The translations under genes were made by a program, and so were the position numbers. 28,972 bases of DNA, taken from contig LUCW03001407.1 in the NCBI GenBank assembly GCA_001586965.3, forward strand, positions 1-28,972. Direction: 5' to 3'. How positions within the stretch are numbered: position 1 is the first letter of the stretch; each line of letters starts with the position of its first letter. The notes below the pieces were generated by a model, which did no database searches, was not told the DNA's origin, and worked only from the letters and a program-made list of their open reading frames with translations. Below are positions 9,901-19,379 of this stretch, piece after piece. Source of the DNA: Sphaeroforma sirkka (taxonomy: Eukaryota; Opisthokonta; Ichthyosporea; Ichthyophonida).

Positions 9901-10389
9901 TGAACTTTTTATATTTCACTTTTGAACTTTTTATATATTTCACTTTTGAACTTTTTATATATTTCACTTTTGAACTTTTATATATTTCACTTTTGAACTT
10001 TTATATTTCACTTTTGAACTATTTATATTTCACTTTTTGAACTTTATATATATTTCACTTTTTTGAACTTTATATATTTCACTTTTTGAACTTTTATATT
10101 TCACTTTTGAACTTATATATATTTCACTTTTGAACTATTATATATTTCACTTTTGAACTTTATATATTTCACTTTTGAACTTTTATATATTTCACTTTTG
10201 AACTTTATATATTTCACTTTTGAACTTTATATATTTCACTTTTGAACTTTTATATTTCACTTTTACTTTATATATTTCACTTTTGAACTTTATATATTTC
10301 ACTTTTGAACTTTATATATTTCACTTTTGAACTTTATATATTTCACTTTTGAACTTTTATATATTTCACTTTTGAACTTTATATATTTC
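6938..10389 (+). repeat. 22-bp minisatellite, about 155 monomers
   Basis: Tandem units of ACTTTTGAAC plus TTTATATATTTC, with length variants of about 20-25 bp, mostly in the T runs and as TATATATA, TTTTATA or TATTTATA cores. Each unit has a TATA-like core readable on both strands. It begins exactly at the last telomeric unit and ends exactly at the leader sequence AAGCACATC. Lysine/tyrosine-rich reading frames across it on the minus strand are products of the repeat, not genes. Role as a 5' promoter array, like mouse L1 monomers, is inferred. Confidence 0.92.
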
Positions 10390-10617
10390 AAGCACATCTC
10401 AAACTGCTGACACTCGAAATCTCACTTTAGATGTGAACTCAACATACACAGTGCGAAAGTGAACACATTTCAAAGAAATCACACAGACCCAGAAAATTTT
10501 CGACCCGACCCAGAATCGAACACGTGACCGCACCACACCAAACCAGGCAATTTACCACTGGACCAAACAGACTTGTTATCAATCGAAAATCAAATTACTT
10601 GATCGTTAGCCGACACT
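10390..10617 (+). promoter_or_regulatory. LINE A2 5' leader
   Basis: A unique leader of 228 bp between the last monomer and the ORF1 ATG. It opens AAGCACATCTCAAACTGCTG, has inverted pairs CACATCT/AGATGTG and TCACTTT/AAAGTGA, a CACGTG box (10521-10526) and the antisense tRNA-like unit. The first ~75 bp are nearly identical to family B; the rest diverges except around the tRNA-like boxes. Confidence 0.65.
10493..10572 (-). other. Antisense tRNA-like Pol III unit (A2)
   Basis: On the minus strand: A box TGGTCCAGTGGT at 10565-10554, B-box-like TGTTCGATTCT at 10522-10512 (43 nt start to start), then TTTT at 10496-10493. Stem pairing is poor, so a functional tRNA is unlikely; a Pol III promoter or a tRNA-derived relic is possible. 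Confidence 0.5.
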
Positions 10618-11947
10618 ATGGCCGGGGCCCCCCCCTCTGGAGGAGTCCATCAATCCACAGAGTTAGATGAGAAACTGAAGGCGATTGTACTACCCCTGAT
10701 AGAGAAGATGACCTACTTCGAGGATTGCATCAAAAGGTATGTTCATCTACAGAAGGGACTCACAAGGTAAGTGGTGTGGAGGAGATCCTCGCACGTTTAG
10801 AGAAATTAGAACACACAAACAAAACTCTACTAGAGCAGAATCACGCCCTAACATGTGAAAATGCGAAACTCCAACAGCAACTAGCATCAAAAAAACAACC
10901 CACATTGCACTGCCACAAACCAACATCCTATACATATCCCAGATACCACAGTAACGCACACGCCAGGACTACTACAAACTCCTGCAAACAAGGACAAGCC
11001 CACAACATACAAAGATATGCTCAATCAAACACGCAGCTCCTCCTCAACGTGAGGCACAAACAAATCTATTCCAACCAAGCAAAGCCACCCTCTATTTGGG
11101 ATTGCCAAGAGGATTGGGATCTCACAGCTCTATATTTTAGTTGCAACACACATGCACTAGAAGACGGTACGCTACCGACAAACAAGCATCTCTCCAAATG
11201 GCTTTGGAACTTTCATTTGCTGAAATACATCCCCATATTGCACGCGTCATACCTCTACAAAGATCGTAGCGCAGTAGAACTTGTAGTCCCCACACGTTTT
11301 GCAATCAAAACCAAACAAATCCTACTTGCTCGTGGTTGGCGCATTAACAAGGGTGCAGACCCCGCTAACGTAACCAACCCAATCGCAATAGAAGGCGCTC
11401 GCAAACGTCTAGAAAATGCTCATACCAGCGCACTAGCTCGCGATAAATGTCCACCCCAATACCCTAGAGTCCTAACTCACCTACTCAGTAGAGTACCGAA
11501 AACCACCACCAAACCTCCCAACCTCAGCCCAAACCCAATAGAACCCAACAACCCCACAATACTACACCAATACAACCACGAAAACCACTGACATACGAAA
11601 CAGCACACACCCACCCACCAAAATCTAAACCCACAGCACCCGCAACACTACCACCAATCGCAGACCCAAACACATCACGGACACATACTAATTCGTCCTC
11701 AAGAAACCCCAAACGAATTATAATTAGTGGAGACGAAGCAAATAGAAACACAGTTAAAGCTAGAATCGAAGATTCAAGCGATGATGAACACACCGGTGAA
11801 GTCTCAGAGCACTATATGTCAGATGACGAAATAGCGTCAGTCTTAGGCGATAGTTCAAAATCTCCACAAATATCTGATGCAGAAACAGAGAAAGAGCTTG
11901 CTGCATTCAAACAAAACCGAACCACTAGTAAGACGAAATCGCAATGA
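10618..11947 (+). CDS. LINE A2 ORF1 protein (coiled-coil nucleic-acid-binding type)
   Basis: Expected ~440 aa, cytoplasmic RNP component by analogy with LINE ORF1 proteins. ATG at 10618 gives MAGAPPSGG, matching MAGA at the family B start. The frame then needs one change at an A run (10732-10735, four A here, six in A1) to enter the long open part 10725-11591. That part has a heptad-like coiled coil (ARLEKLEHTNKTLLEQNHAL), the conserved domain with WLWNFHLL, ASYLYKDRSAVELVVP, ILLARGWR and CPPQYPRVL, then P/T/N-rich sequence. A second shift near 11560-11590 leads to the acidic tail (SGDEANRNTVKAR to TTSKTKSQ). Stop TGA at 11945 overlaps ORF2. Confidence 0.82.
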
Positions 11948-14900
11948 GTGACATTCTCGTGTATTATGTCAACCTAAACTCACTGAAAAACACACAAGCA
12001 CAATACAGAGCAATACGTAAACTATGCAGTCAATGTGACGCCCTATGTTTAGTAGAGACGTGGGGCTATACAGACCGCCTCAATGAAGTTTGCAATGAAA
12101 GTAATACCAACCTTATCTATGCGTCACCCCCATCTAGTAGTATACACCGTGGTGGTAGAAACAACGGTGTAGCCTTAATAAGTAGACATAGCTCCAATGA
12201 TTTCAAACTACATGCACAAAGCCAATACTTTGTAGCATTTACCTTTCGCATGGTCACCATAGCATGTGTCTATTTAGCACCACACCTAGGAAATGACGTA
12301 TACAAAACTTTAATGGCACTCAACTGCAAACCTCATGTGCTAGTTGGAGATATGAATTTCCGCGATACAGAATATAATGACTTCCTCATTAAATATCCCG
12401 ACCGTAGAAAATCTATCGAATACTATACTCAGCTACACCAAATGGACCATATAACACCAAACCAATCAGCGAACATACGTGTTGATCACGTCTACGCTCA
12501 ATCACGTATGAGAACACTGCTCACACTCATCAAAGCCGCAGACATTTCACTCAAAACCGATCATGAATGGGTGTTTTCACTCAACATTCAATCACCAGAC
12601 ATACAATACCCCAGTACTATGCCTACATCCATGGAATGTATGCCAGCACACGGGTACAATAGATACCGAATTCGAACGTATAATTGCAACAATCCACGCT
12701 ATGCAAATACATTTCGAGCAAGAATACGGGCTAACTCTAGTTCATGGCTACAACTCATTCAAAATGCAGATCAAGACAAAAATCACATCAGTATATGATA
12801 CGATAATCAACAAACTATGGAAAGTAGCACAAGGAACATTTTATGGTTACTATCTGGAAGTCAAACCCCCCACAGATCACACACACCATTACGCGCTACC
12901 GAGCGCATCCACAACACCGCCATTGTGAAATTATATACCAAACAAAAGAAATCACAATCCAAACAACCATCTATACCAAACACAACAGAACCAACTGCAC
13001 ATATCATTAGCTCGTTTCTGGAAAAACTATTCAACCAGAAAACACCTTTACAAAATACCAGAAGAAAACCACACTGAATTCATACCTCTAGACCAAGATA
13101 TCTTTACTACCGCACACATCATGCAAGTTATATTAGCATATGATAGCCGAAAGGGTTCCGGCCCGACGGAATACATATCGATATTCTCAAAGCAGCTATC
13201 GAAATATACCCAATAGGACACGATCAGGAGGGTAAACCAAACCCCAAGTCACCAATCCTCAAAGTATTCAACTATCTGTTCAACAAGATACTACACACGG
13301 GTAACATTCCGTCGGCCTGGCTGTGCACACTCATTGTGCCTATTCCCAAAACTGAGGTACCGTCAGGTCCAGAATTCTTCCGACCTATAACGCTCACACA
13401 GATACTACGACGTATCTTCCAAATAGTACTGCTGAGTTACATGAATCAGCTCTCTGCCTTTAAAACACATAGCAGACAAGGTGGGTTCAAATCAGGCTAC
13501 TCTTGCTTTACACACGCCCTCACGCTACACGAATACATCAACCAATCAAGCCCCACAGCCCAACACACACACCAGGTATTTCTTGGACATTAAGAAAGCA
13601 TATGACTCAGTTAAACTTGATCGTCTGTGGCGTCTTCTGCATAATAGACGGGTACCCACCCCATTAATCACCTTATTCCAAAACATGTACCACAATGTAG
13701 CTTCTCGTATTACATATCAACAAGTCCTTGGACCTATATTCACACGTGCTCATGGTCTAACACAGGGCGACCCAATAACTCCAACACTCTTCAACATATA
13801 CATTGACCCGCTACTTGATAGTCTTGCTAAAGTTGACCCCGAGGCTTTCTCGGCTGGGTCGACGACCTATCAATATACAATCGCGACCATCTTAAAGTTG
13901 CAACTAAGCCTCAACCATGCCTATGTATGGGGTAAACGCTCTGGTGTTGAATTCCACCCAAAGAAATCAATATATGTAGCACCGCAAAATCCCAAACTGG
14001 CACACACATTCATGCTCGGACTGAATAGTATTGACGCACACCCCACTGCTAGATACTTGGGATTCCCTATGGGACCCAAGGGAATAGACATTGGTACAAA
14101 TGCTAGAAACGCGTATAAATACACTAAATGATTCAATCAGCCACAGTGGCCCGCTTGGCTTTCGAGCTGGGACCCACCTACACCCCCACAACAAGCTTAT
14201 GATCTTTCGAGTATTTATACTTTCGAAAATCACTTACGGTCTTGCTTTTATTCCACTATCACACTCTTCACTCAAAACAAATATCAATGCGCAACTCGAC
14301 AAACTTGATGTCGTAATTCATAAAGCCACTGGATATATCACATCCACTGCGGCACAAAAAAGGCCCCAACAAAAGCCACACCGACTATGCTGAAACAAAT
14401 TCAGTTCTGTGGACTCCTCGACGCACGAGCACTATGCACTTGGCAATGCGTGAGTCTTATAAATCACATAACTCGTATGTCAGACAGAAATCCTCTACAG
14501 GAATATCTGGGCAAACAAGGCAACCATATTCACCCCTATGAGACTCACTATGCTCGCTCGCGAGAACATACTCCACTACCCTCCGTTCATAACATACAGG
14601 AAACTCAAACAAGCCTACACAAACAGAAAACCAAACAAAAGGAAAGCGCACTACATCGACAAGCGGCTCGCGAACTCCGATTTGGACTCATCTACCCAGG
14701 CGAGGAAGAGCGGTACCGACTCGACACGCCCCTCGAACATCACAGCTTCAGCAGTCTCCTATTCAGAGTCCCAACGATCGTCGCACTATACGTCACGAAC
14801 AGGTATATGTTCACGCTAGAAAAGACCCCGGCAGCAGGTCTCACATGCATTGGCTGCAGCAAAACACCTTTCACCACATCACACTTCAAATGTGCCCTCG

Positions 14901-15569
14901 TGCTCCCCTACATGTCCAAACTCATCTCACCACAGAAAGAGATTGTAGTTGATAGCAACCTACTTGACGCCCTAAGCACCCGTAAGCGCTATACAGACAT
15001 GCTCACACTACACGACCAGCTGGTGTACTTGCACAAAGGACCCATACCACCCCAAGTACTGATGAACTGTGTGTTCCCAGTGCCACGATTCATGACCACA
15101 ATAGTACACACCTCCTCGTAGACTCGGAACACCCACAAAACGATTATATCTGGCCTTCGTTAGAGCGCAGACCTCGCTTCGAACAAGCGCACAGAACACT
15201 ATGGCTAGATAATCCGCAAATGGATTTCAACACACTACACCCAGAGGCTAGCGCCTATATAGCGGCACCCCAGCATTGGACACGCAAACTCCCAAACCAC
15301 CACATACACCCCTGTTTGACATTGACCAGGACTTCGACAATGACATCCCAATAGACATTACACTATCTTACATATGTAGTAGCGTGACTCCGCCTGACTT
15401 GATCAGACGCTGGCGAATATGCCTGCGACAAATATGCATTGACTTGAAGTTGAATAGCACATATATCATCGAACACCTCGCGATGAAACGCCCCCCCCGC
15501 CCCGAACACATCCTCCTTGAATGCCTACCGGCAGGCACAGTCGCACATCGCGACCCGGTGATGCGGTAG
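11944..15569 (+). CDS. LINE A2 ORF2: AP-endonuclease, reverse transcriptase, CCHC-like knuckle
   Basis: About 1207 codons if continuous. The endonuclease (residues 1-215) is open to 12798 and has all the key residues of the APE fold: N12, E38 (LVETW), Y110, D136/N138 (GDMN), D181 (RVDHV) and D206/H207 (TDHEW). The RT follows: FRPITLTQILRR, GGFKSGYSC, motif A LDIKKAYDSV, GLTQGDP (13754-13774) and motif C GWVDD (13855-13866) with Trp in place of Tyr/Phe, then ARYLGFPMGPKGID. The knuckle C-X2-C-X8-H-X2-C is at 14846-14893, and the C-terminus is DPVMR. Indels break the frame near 12780, 12870, 13060, 13165, 13578, ~13850-13890, 14094, 14145 and later, mainly at homopolymers. Confidence 0.9.
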
Positions 15570-15835
15570 TGAGTATGATACACTGGTGAGCCACTGTATC
15601 ATATCTCATATTCAATGAAACGATATGCATATCTGTCACAGCTTATTCACAGACTCTGTGTCAATTCAGTAACGGTTGTCAAACGCCTACACCACCACCA
15701 ACAAGACAACTACAGCCAAAGAAAACAACTCAACAAGTACAACAACCACAGACAGCAACGACTCAGCCCCTCGATAGTCCAGTTCGCCCTCCCCTGAAAA
15801 GCAGGGTCACGGGAACTGCCAACACCTGCCGGTAG
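15525..15835 (+). other. 11-nt complementary arms closing the 3' region (A2)
   Basis: CTACCGGCAGG (15525-15535) and its exact reverse complement CCTGCCGGTAG (15825-15835) flank the stop codon, hairpin and most of the 3' UTR. Confidence 0.5.
15573..15604 (+). other. 3' UTR hairpin (family A type)
   Basis: GTATGATACA pairs with TGTATCATAT (the last pair is a G-U wobble), with the same inner TGG/CCA stem and TGAG loop as A1. Confidence 0.68.
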
Positions 15836-15888
15836 CCACAAGTCCACCCCGGACATCAGGCATTGTATATAGCAATAGCGTGTAAACA

Positions 15889-15894
15889 AATAAA
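15889..15894 (+). terminator. AATAAA polyadenylation-type signal
   Basis: AATAAA followed by GATA and the telomeric units. Confidence 0.55.
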
Positions 15895-15898
15895 GATA

Positions 15899-15919
15899 CC
15901 TAAAACCCTAAACCCTAAA
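15899..15919 (+). repeat. Short interstitial telomeric tract (21 bp)
   Basis: CCTAAAA, CCCTAAA and CCCTAAA units between A2 and the first monomer of B1; the shortest telomeric spacer in the window. Confidence 0.85.
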
Positions 15920-17870
15920 ACTTTTGAACTTTATATATTTCAAAACTTTTGAACTTTTATATATTTCAAAACTTTTGAACTTTATATATTTCAAACTTTT
16001 GAACTTTATATATTTCAAACTTTTGAACTTTATATATTTCAAAACTTTTGAACTTTTATATATTTCAAAACTTTTGAACTTTATATATTTCAAAACTTTT
16101 GAACTTTATATATTTCAAAACTTTTGAACTTTATATATTTCAAAACTTTTGAACTTTATATATTTCAAAACTTTTGAACTTTATATATTTCAAAACTTTT
16201 GAACTTTATATATTTCACTTTTGAACTTTATATATTTCACTTTTGAACTTTATATATTTCACTTTTGAACTTTATATATTTCACTTTTGAACTTTATATA
16301 TTTCACTTTTTGAACTTTATATATTTCACTTTTGAACTTTATATATTTCACTTTTGAACTTTTTATATATTTCACTTTTTGAACTTTATATATTTCACTT
16401 TTTTTGAACTTTATATATTTCACTTTTGAACTTTATATATTTCACTTTTGAACTTTATATATTTCACTTTTGAACTTTATATATTTCACTTTTTTGAACT
16501 TTATATATTTCACTTTTGAACTTTTATATATTTTTATGTATTTCACTTTTGAACTTTATATATTTCACTTTTGACTTTATATATTTCACTTTTGAACTTT
16601 ATATATTTCACTTTTTGAACTTTATATATTTCACTTTTGAACTTTATATATTTCACTTTTGAACTTTTATATGTTTTCACTTTTGAACTTTATATATTTC
16701 ACTTTTGGACTTTATATATTTCACTTTTGAACTTTATATATTTCACTTTTTTGAATTTTATATATTTCAAATTTTTTGAACTTTATATATTTCACTTTTG
16801 AACTTTATATATTTCACTTTTGAACTTTATATATTTCACTTTTTGAACTTTATATATTTCACTTTTGAACTTTATATATTTCACTTTTTGGACTTTATAT
16901 ATTTCACTTTATTTTGACTTTTGGACTTTATATTTTCACTTTTTGAACTTTATATATTTCACTTTTGAACTTTTATATATTTCACTTTTGGAACTTTATA
17001 TATTTCACTTTTGAACTTTATATATTTCACTTTTTGAACTTTATATATTTCACTTTTGGACTTTATATATTTCACTTTTGAACTTTTTATATATTTCTAC
17101 TTTTTGAACTTTATATATTTTCTTTTGGACTTTATATATTTCACTTTTTGAACTTTATATATTTCTTTTTTGAACTTTTATATATTTCACATATATATTT
17201 TGGACTTTTTATACTTTTTTTCACTTTTGAACTTTATATATTTCACTTTTGAACTTTATATATTTCACTTTTGAACTTTTTATATATTTCACTTTTGGAC
17301 TTTATATATTTCACTTTTGAACTTTATATATTTCACTTTTGAACTTTATATATTTCACTTTTGGACTTTATATATATTTCACTTTTGAACTTTATATATG
17401 TTTATTTCACTTTTTGAACTTTATATATTTAGTTTTTTGGACTTTATATATTTCCTTTTTGAACTTTATATCATTTCACTTTATATATTGAACTTTTTAT
17501 ATTTTCACTTTTTTGAACTTTATATATTTCACTTTTGAACTTTATATATTTCACTTTTGAACTTTTTATATATTTCACTTTTGAACTTTATATATTTCAC
17601 TTTTGAACTTTATATATTTCACTTTTTGAACTTTATATATTTCACTTTTGAACTTTATATATTTCTCTTTTGAACTTTTATATATTTCCTTTTTTGAACT
17701 TTATATATTTCACTTTTGAACTTTTTATATATTTCACTTTTGAACTTTATATATTTCACTTTTGAACTTTATATATTTCACTTTTGAACTTTATATATTT
17801 CACTTTTTGAACTTTATATATTTTCTTTTTTGAACTTTATATATTTCACTTTTGAACTTTTATATATTTC
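15920..17870 (+). repeat. 22-bp minisatellite of B1, about 85 monomers
   Basis: The same 22-bp monomer as 6938-10389. The first 12 units (to about 16213) are mostly a 25-bp variant that begins AAAACTTTTG, the sequence made where telomeric CCCTAAA meets the first monomer. The remainder is the canonical 22-bp unit with scattered T-run variants and some TTTTGGAC changes. It ends exactly at AAGCACATC of the B leader. Confidence 0.9.
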
Positions 17871-18105
17871 AAGCACATCTCAAACCGCTGACACTCGAAA
17901 TCTCACTTTAGACGTGAACACAACATCAACAGTGCGAAAGTGAACGCCAAACAACAGAAACACACAAAACCCCAAAATCGCCAAGAAAATTTTCACACCA
18001 GAATTGAACACGTGACCATCACATCAACAAAGTACCGGAATACCACTAGACCACAGCCGGTTGATTTTGGCCGGCAAAAGGCCTAGTCATAAGTTGGACG
18101 ACGCC
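17871..18105 (+). promoter_or_regulatory. LINE B1 5' leader
   Basis: A leader of 235 bp, opening AAGCACATCTCAAACCGCTG, close to the family A leader for its first ~75 bp. It keeps the TCACTTT/AAAGTGA inverted pair, the CACGTG box (18009-18014) and the antisense tRNA-like unit, and ends at the ORF1 ATG. Intervening sequence differs from family A. Confidence 0.62.
17986..18060 (-). other. Antisense tRNA-like Pol III unit (B1)
   Basis: On the minus strand: perfect A box TGGTCTAGTGGT at 18053-18042, B-box-like TGTTCAATTCT at 18010-18000 with the same 43-nt spacing as in family A, and TTTT at 17989-17986. Sequence between the boxes differs from family A while boxes and spacing are kept. Confidence 0.52.
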
Positions 18106-19379
18106 ATGGCCGGGGCCATACCTCTTACGGGGGGACGATCTAGCAAGCCTGATCCGAACGACAATGGAAACAGCACTCAAGCCGATCAACGCGAAGATAT
18201 CTCAACTAGAGGAAAATGTCAGTAAGGTACGTACATCTGAGAAAGGCAACACCAAGGTAAGTGGTGAGAAAAGTGTAGAAGAGCGCCTGAATAGACTTGA
18301 GTCTGCTTATAGTCTCTTACAAGAACAGAACAATCAACTCAAAGTAGAGAATGAACAGCTCAAACGCAAACTACACCAAGCAACCAACACAACAGACACA
18401 CATACACCTATGCCAACCATGAACACCACTGATTTCCCCATTTTGGGCGAATCACAATCGGACCCGAAGCAAAGGCCTGGACCGAAATCATTTAAAGAAA
18501 TGCTCAATCAAACTAGAAGCCCATCCTCTCGCGAGGCACAGGAAGCTCTCTTTAAGCCAAGCAAACCCCCATCTATTTGGGATTGTCAGGATCACTGGGA
18601 GCTCTCTGCACTATACTTTAACTGCAACACTCACGCTTTAGAGGATGGATCACTTCCAACCAACAAACACCTATCGAAATGGCTATGGAACTTTCACTTA
18701 TTGAAAAATATCCCCATCTTACACGCTTCGTATCTTTACAAAGATCGCAGCGCAGTTGAATTAGTCGTTCCTGCACGCTTTAGTTCTAAAACCAAACAGA
18801 TTCTATTAGCACGCGGCTGGCGTACAAACAAAGGCGCTGACCCTATGAATGTGACCAATCCTATCGCAATCAATGGAGCACGTACTCGTTTAACCACCGC
18901 TTATAAAAGTGCACTAGAACGTGAGAAATGTCCACCCCAGTACCCTAGAGTGCTCGCATACCTGCTCAGTAGAGTACCCGACGATCCAACACAGCCTAAA
19001 TCTAAAGCAAATTCTACAGATTCCGAAACAGCAACCACTAGTTCCAATATAACAAACACACTCGCCATAACTATTAGTTCGCCCGCAGATATACAAACAT
19101 CTGCTAGGTCAGAGAGTGATCATATGGAAGTACAATCAGAGATCACTAAATTATCGTCATACCTCAAACGTAAGTGTCAAAGCGATAGCGATAACGAACG
19201 AGCTAGAACTAGACTCGAAGGCAATGATGATGAATCGTTAGATACTCTGTGCTGAAGATGAATTGGTCGCAGTCTTAGGAGATGGGTTTAACTCACCACC
19301 AATCAGTGATCCAGAAACGAGAAAGGAACTCTCTGACTTTATACAAACCCGTACTGATAGTAAGATGAAATCGCAATGA
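18106..19379 (+). CDS. LINE B1 ORF1 protein (coiled-coil nucleic-acid-binding type)
   Basis: About 423 aa expected. The long open part runs from the ATG at 18164 (METALKPINAK) to 19255. The upstream ATG at 18106 (MAGAIPLTG) matches the family A start and joins this frame if the G6 run at 18129-18134 is one base shorter; the N-terminal 41 residues then align with family A without gaps. Domains: N-terminal helix, coiled coil (RLNRLESAYSLLQEQNNQL), conserved domain (SIWDCQDHWEL to RVLAYLLSRVP), S/T-rich linker, acidic tail. An indel near 19200 (GAACGAGCTAG against GAACGGCTAG in B3) puts the last ~55 codons in another frame, ending KMKSQ at TGA 19377, which overlaps the ORF2 ATG. Confidence 0.88.

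Larger units (their letters stand above)
6938..15898 (+). mobile_element. LINE family A, copy 2 (A2), full structure with giant 5' array
   Basis: The most complete element: a 3.45 kb 5' minisatellite (6938-10389), leader, ORF1 (10618-11947), ORF2 (11944-15569) and 3' UTR ending GATA-CCTAAA at 15898/15899. It is flanked on both sides by CCCTAAA tracts. Body sequence is close to A1. Fewer frame breaks than A1 in the endonuclease region make it the best copy for reading family A proteins. The minisatellite is counted as part of the element because all three copies with a 5' leader carry it at the same joint, and truncated copies lack it. Confidence 0.88.
15570..15898 (+). other. LINE A2 3' UTR
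   Basis: A 3' UTR like that of A1. It contains the hairpin at 15573-15604, a complementary arm, the shared terminal block CATTGTATATAGCAATAG and AATAAA. It ends GATA rather than GGTA before the telomeric units. Confidence 0.8.

Noticed and set aside
6938-10389. CRISPR array or centromeric satellite.
   Set aside because: Units are contiguous with no spacers; the sequence is eukaryotic, and the array is tied to LINE leaders and telomeric tracts.
10501-10572. A genuine minus-strand tRNA gene.
   Set aside because: A and B boxes are right but acceptor and T stems do not pair and no clear anticodon arm forms. Kept only as a tRNA-like unit.
10736-10770. Possible tiny intron in ORF1: GTATGT...CTACAG (16 nt), and a consensus-like donor CAAG|GTAAGT just after it in both families.
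   Set aside because: Family B lacks the CAG end (CTGAG) but keeps the same 30-nt length, and the residues align (KV..S..G..KVSG), so the bases are coding. Removing 16 nt also gives the wrong frame for the coiled coil.
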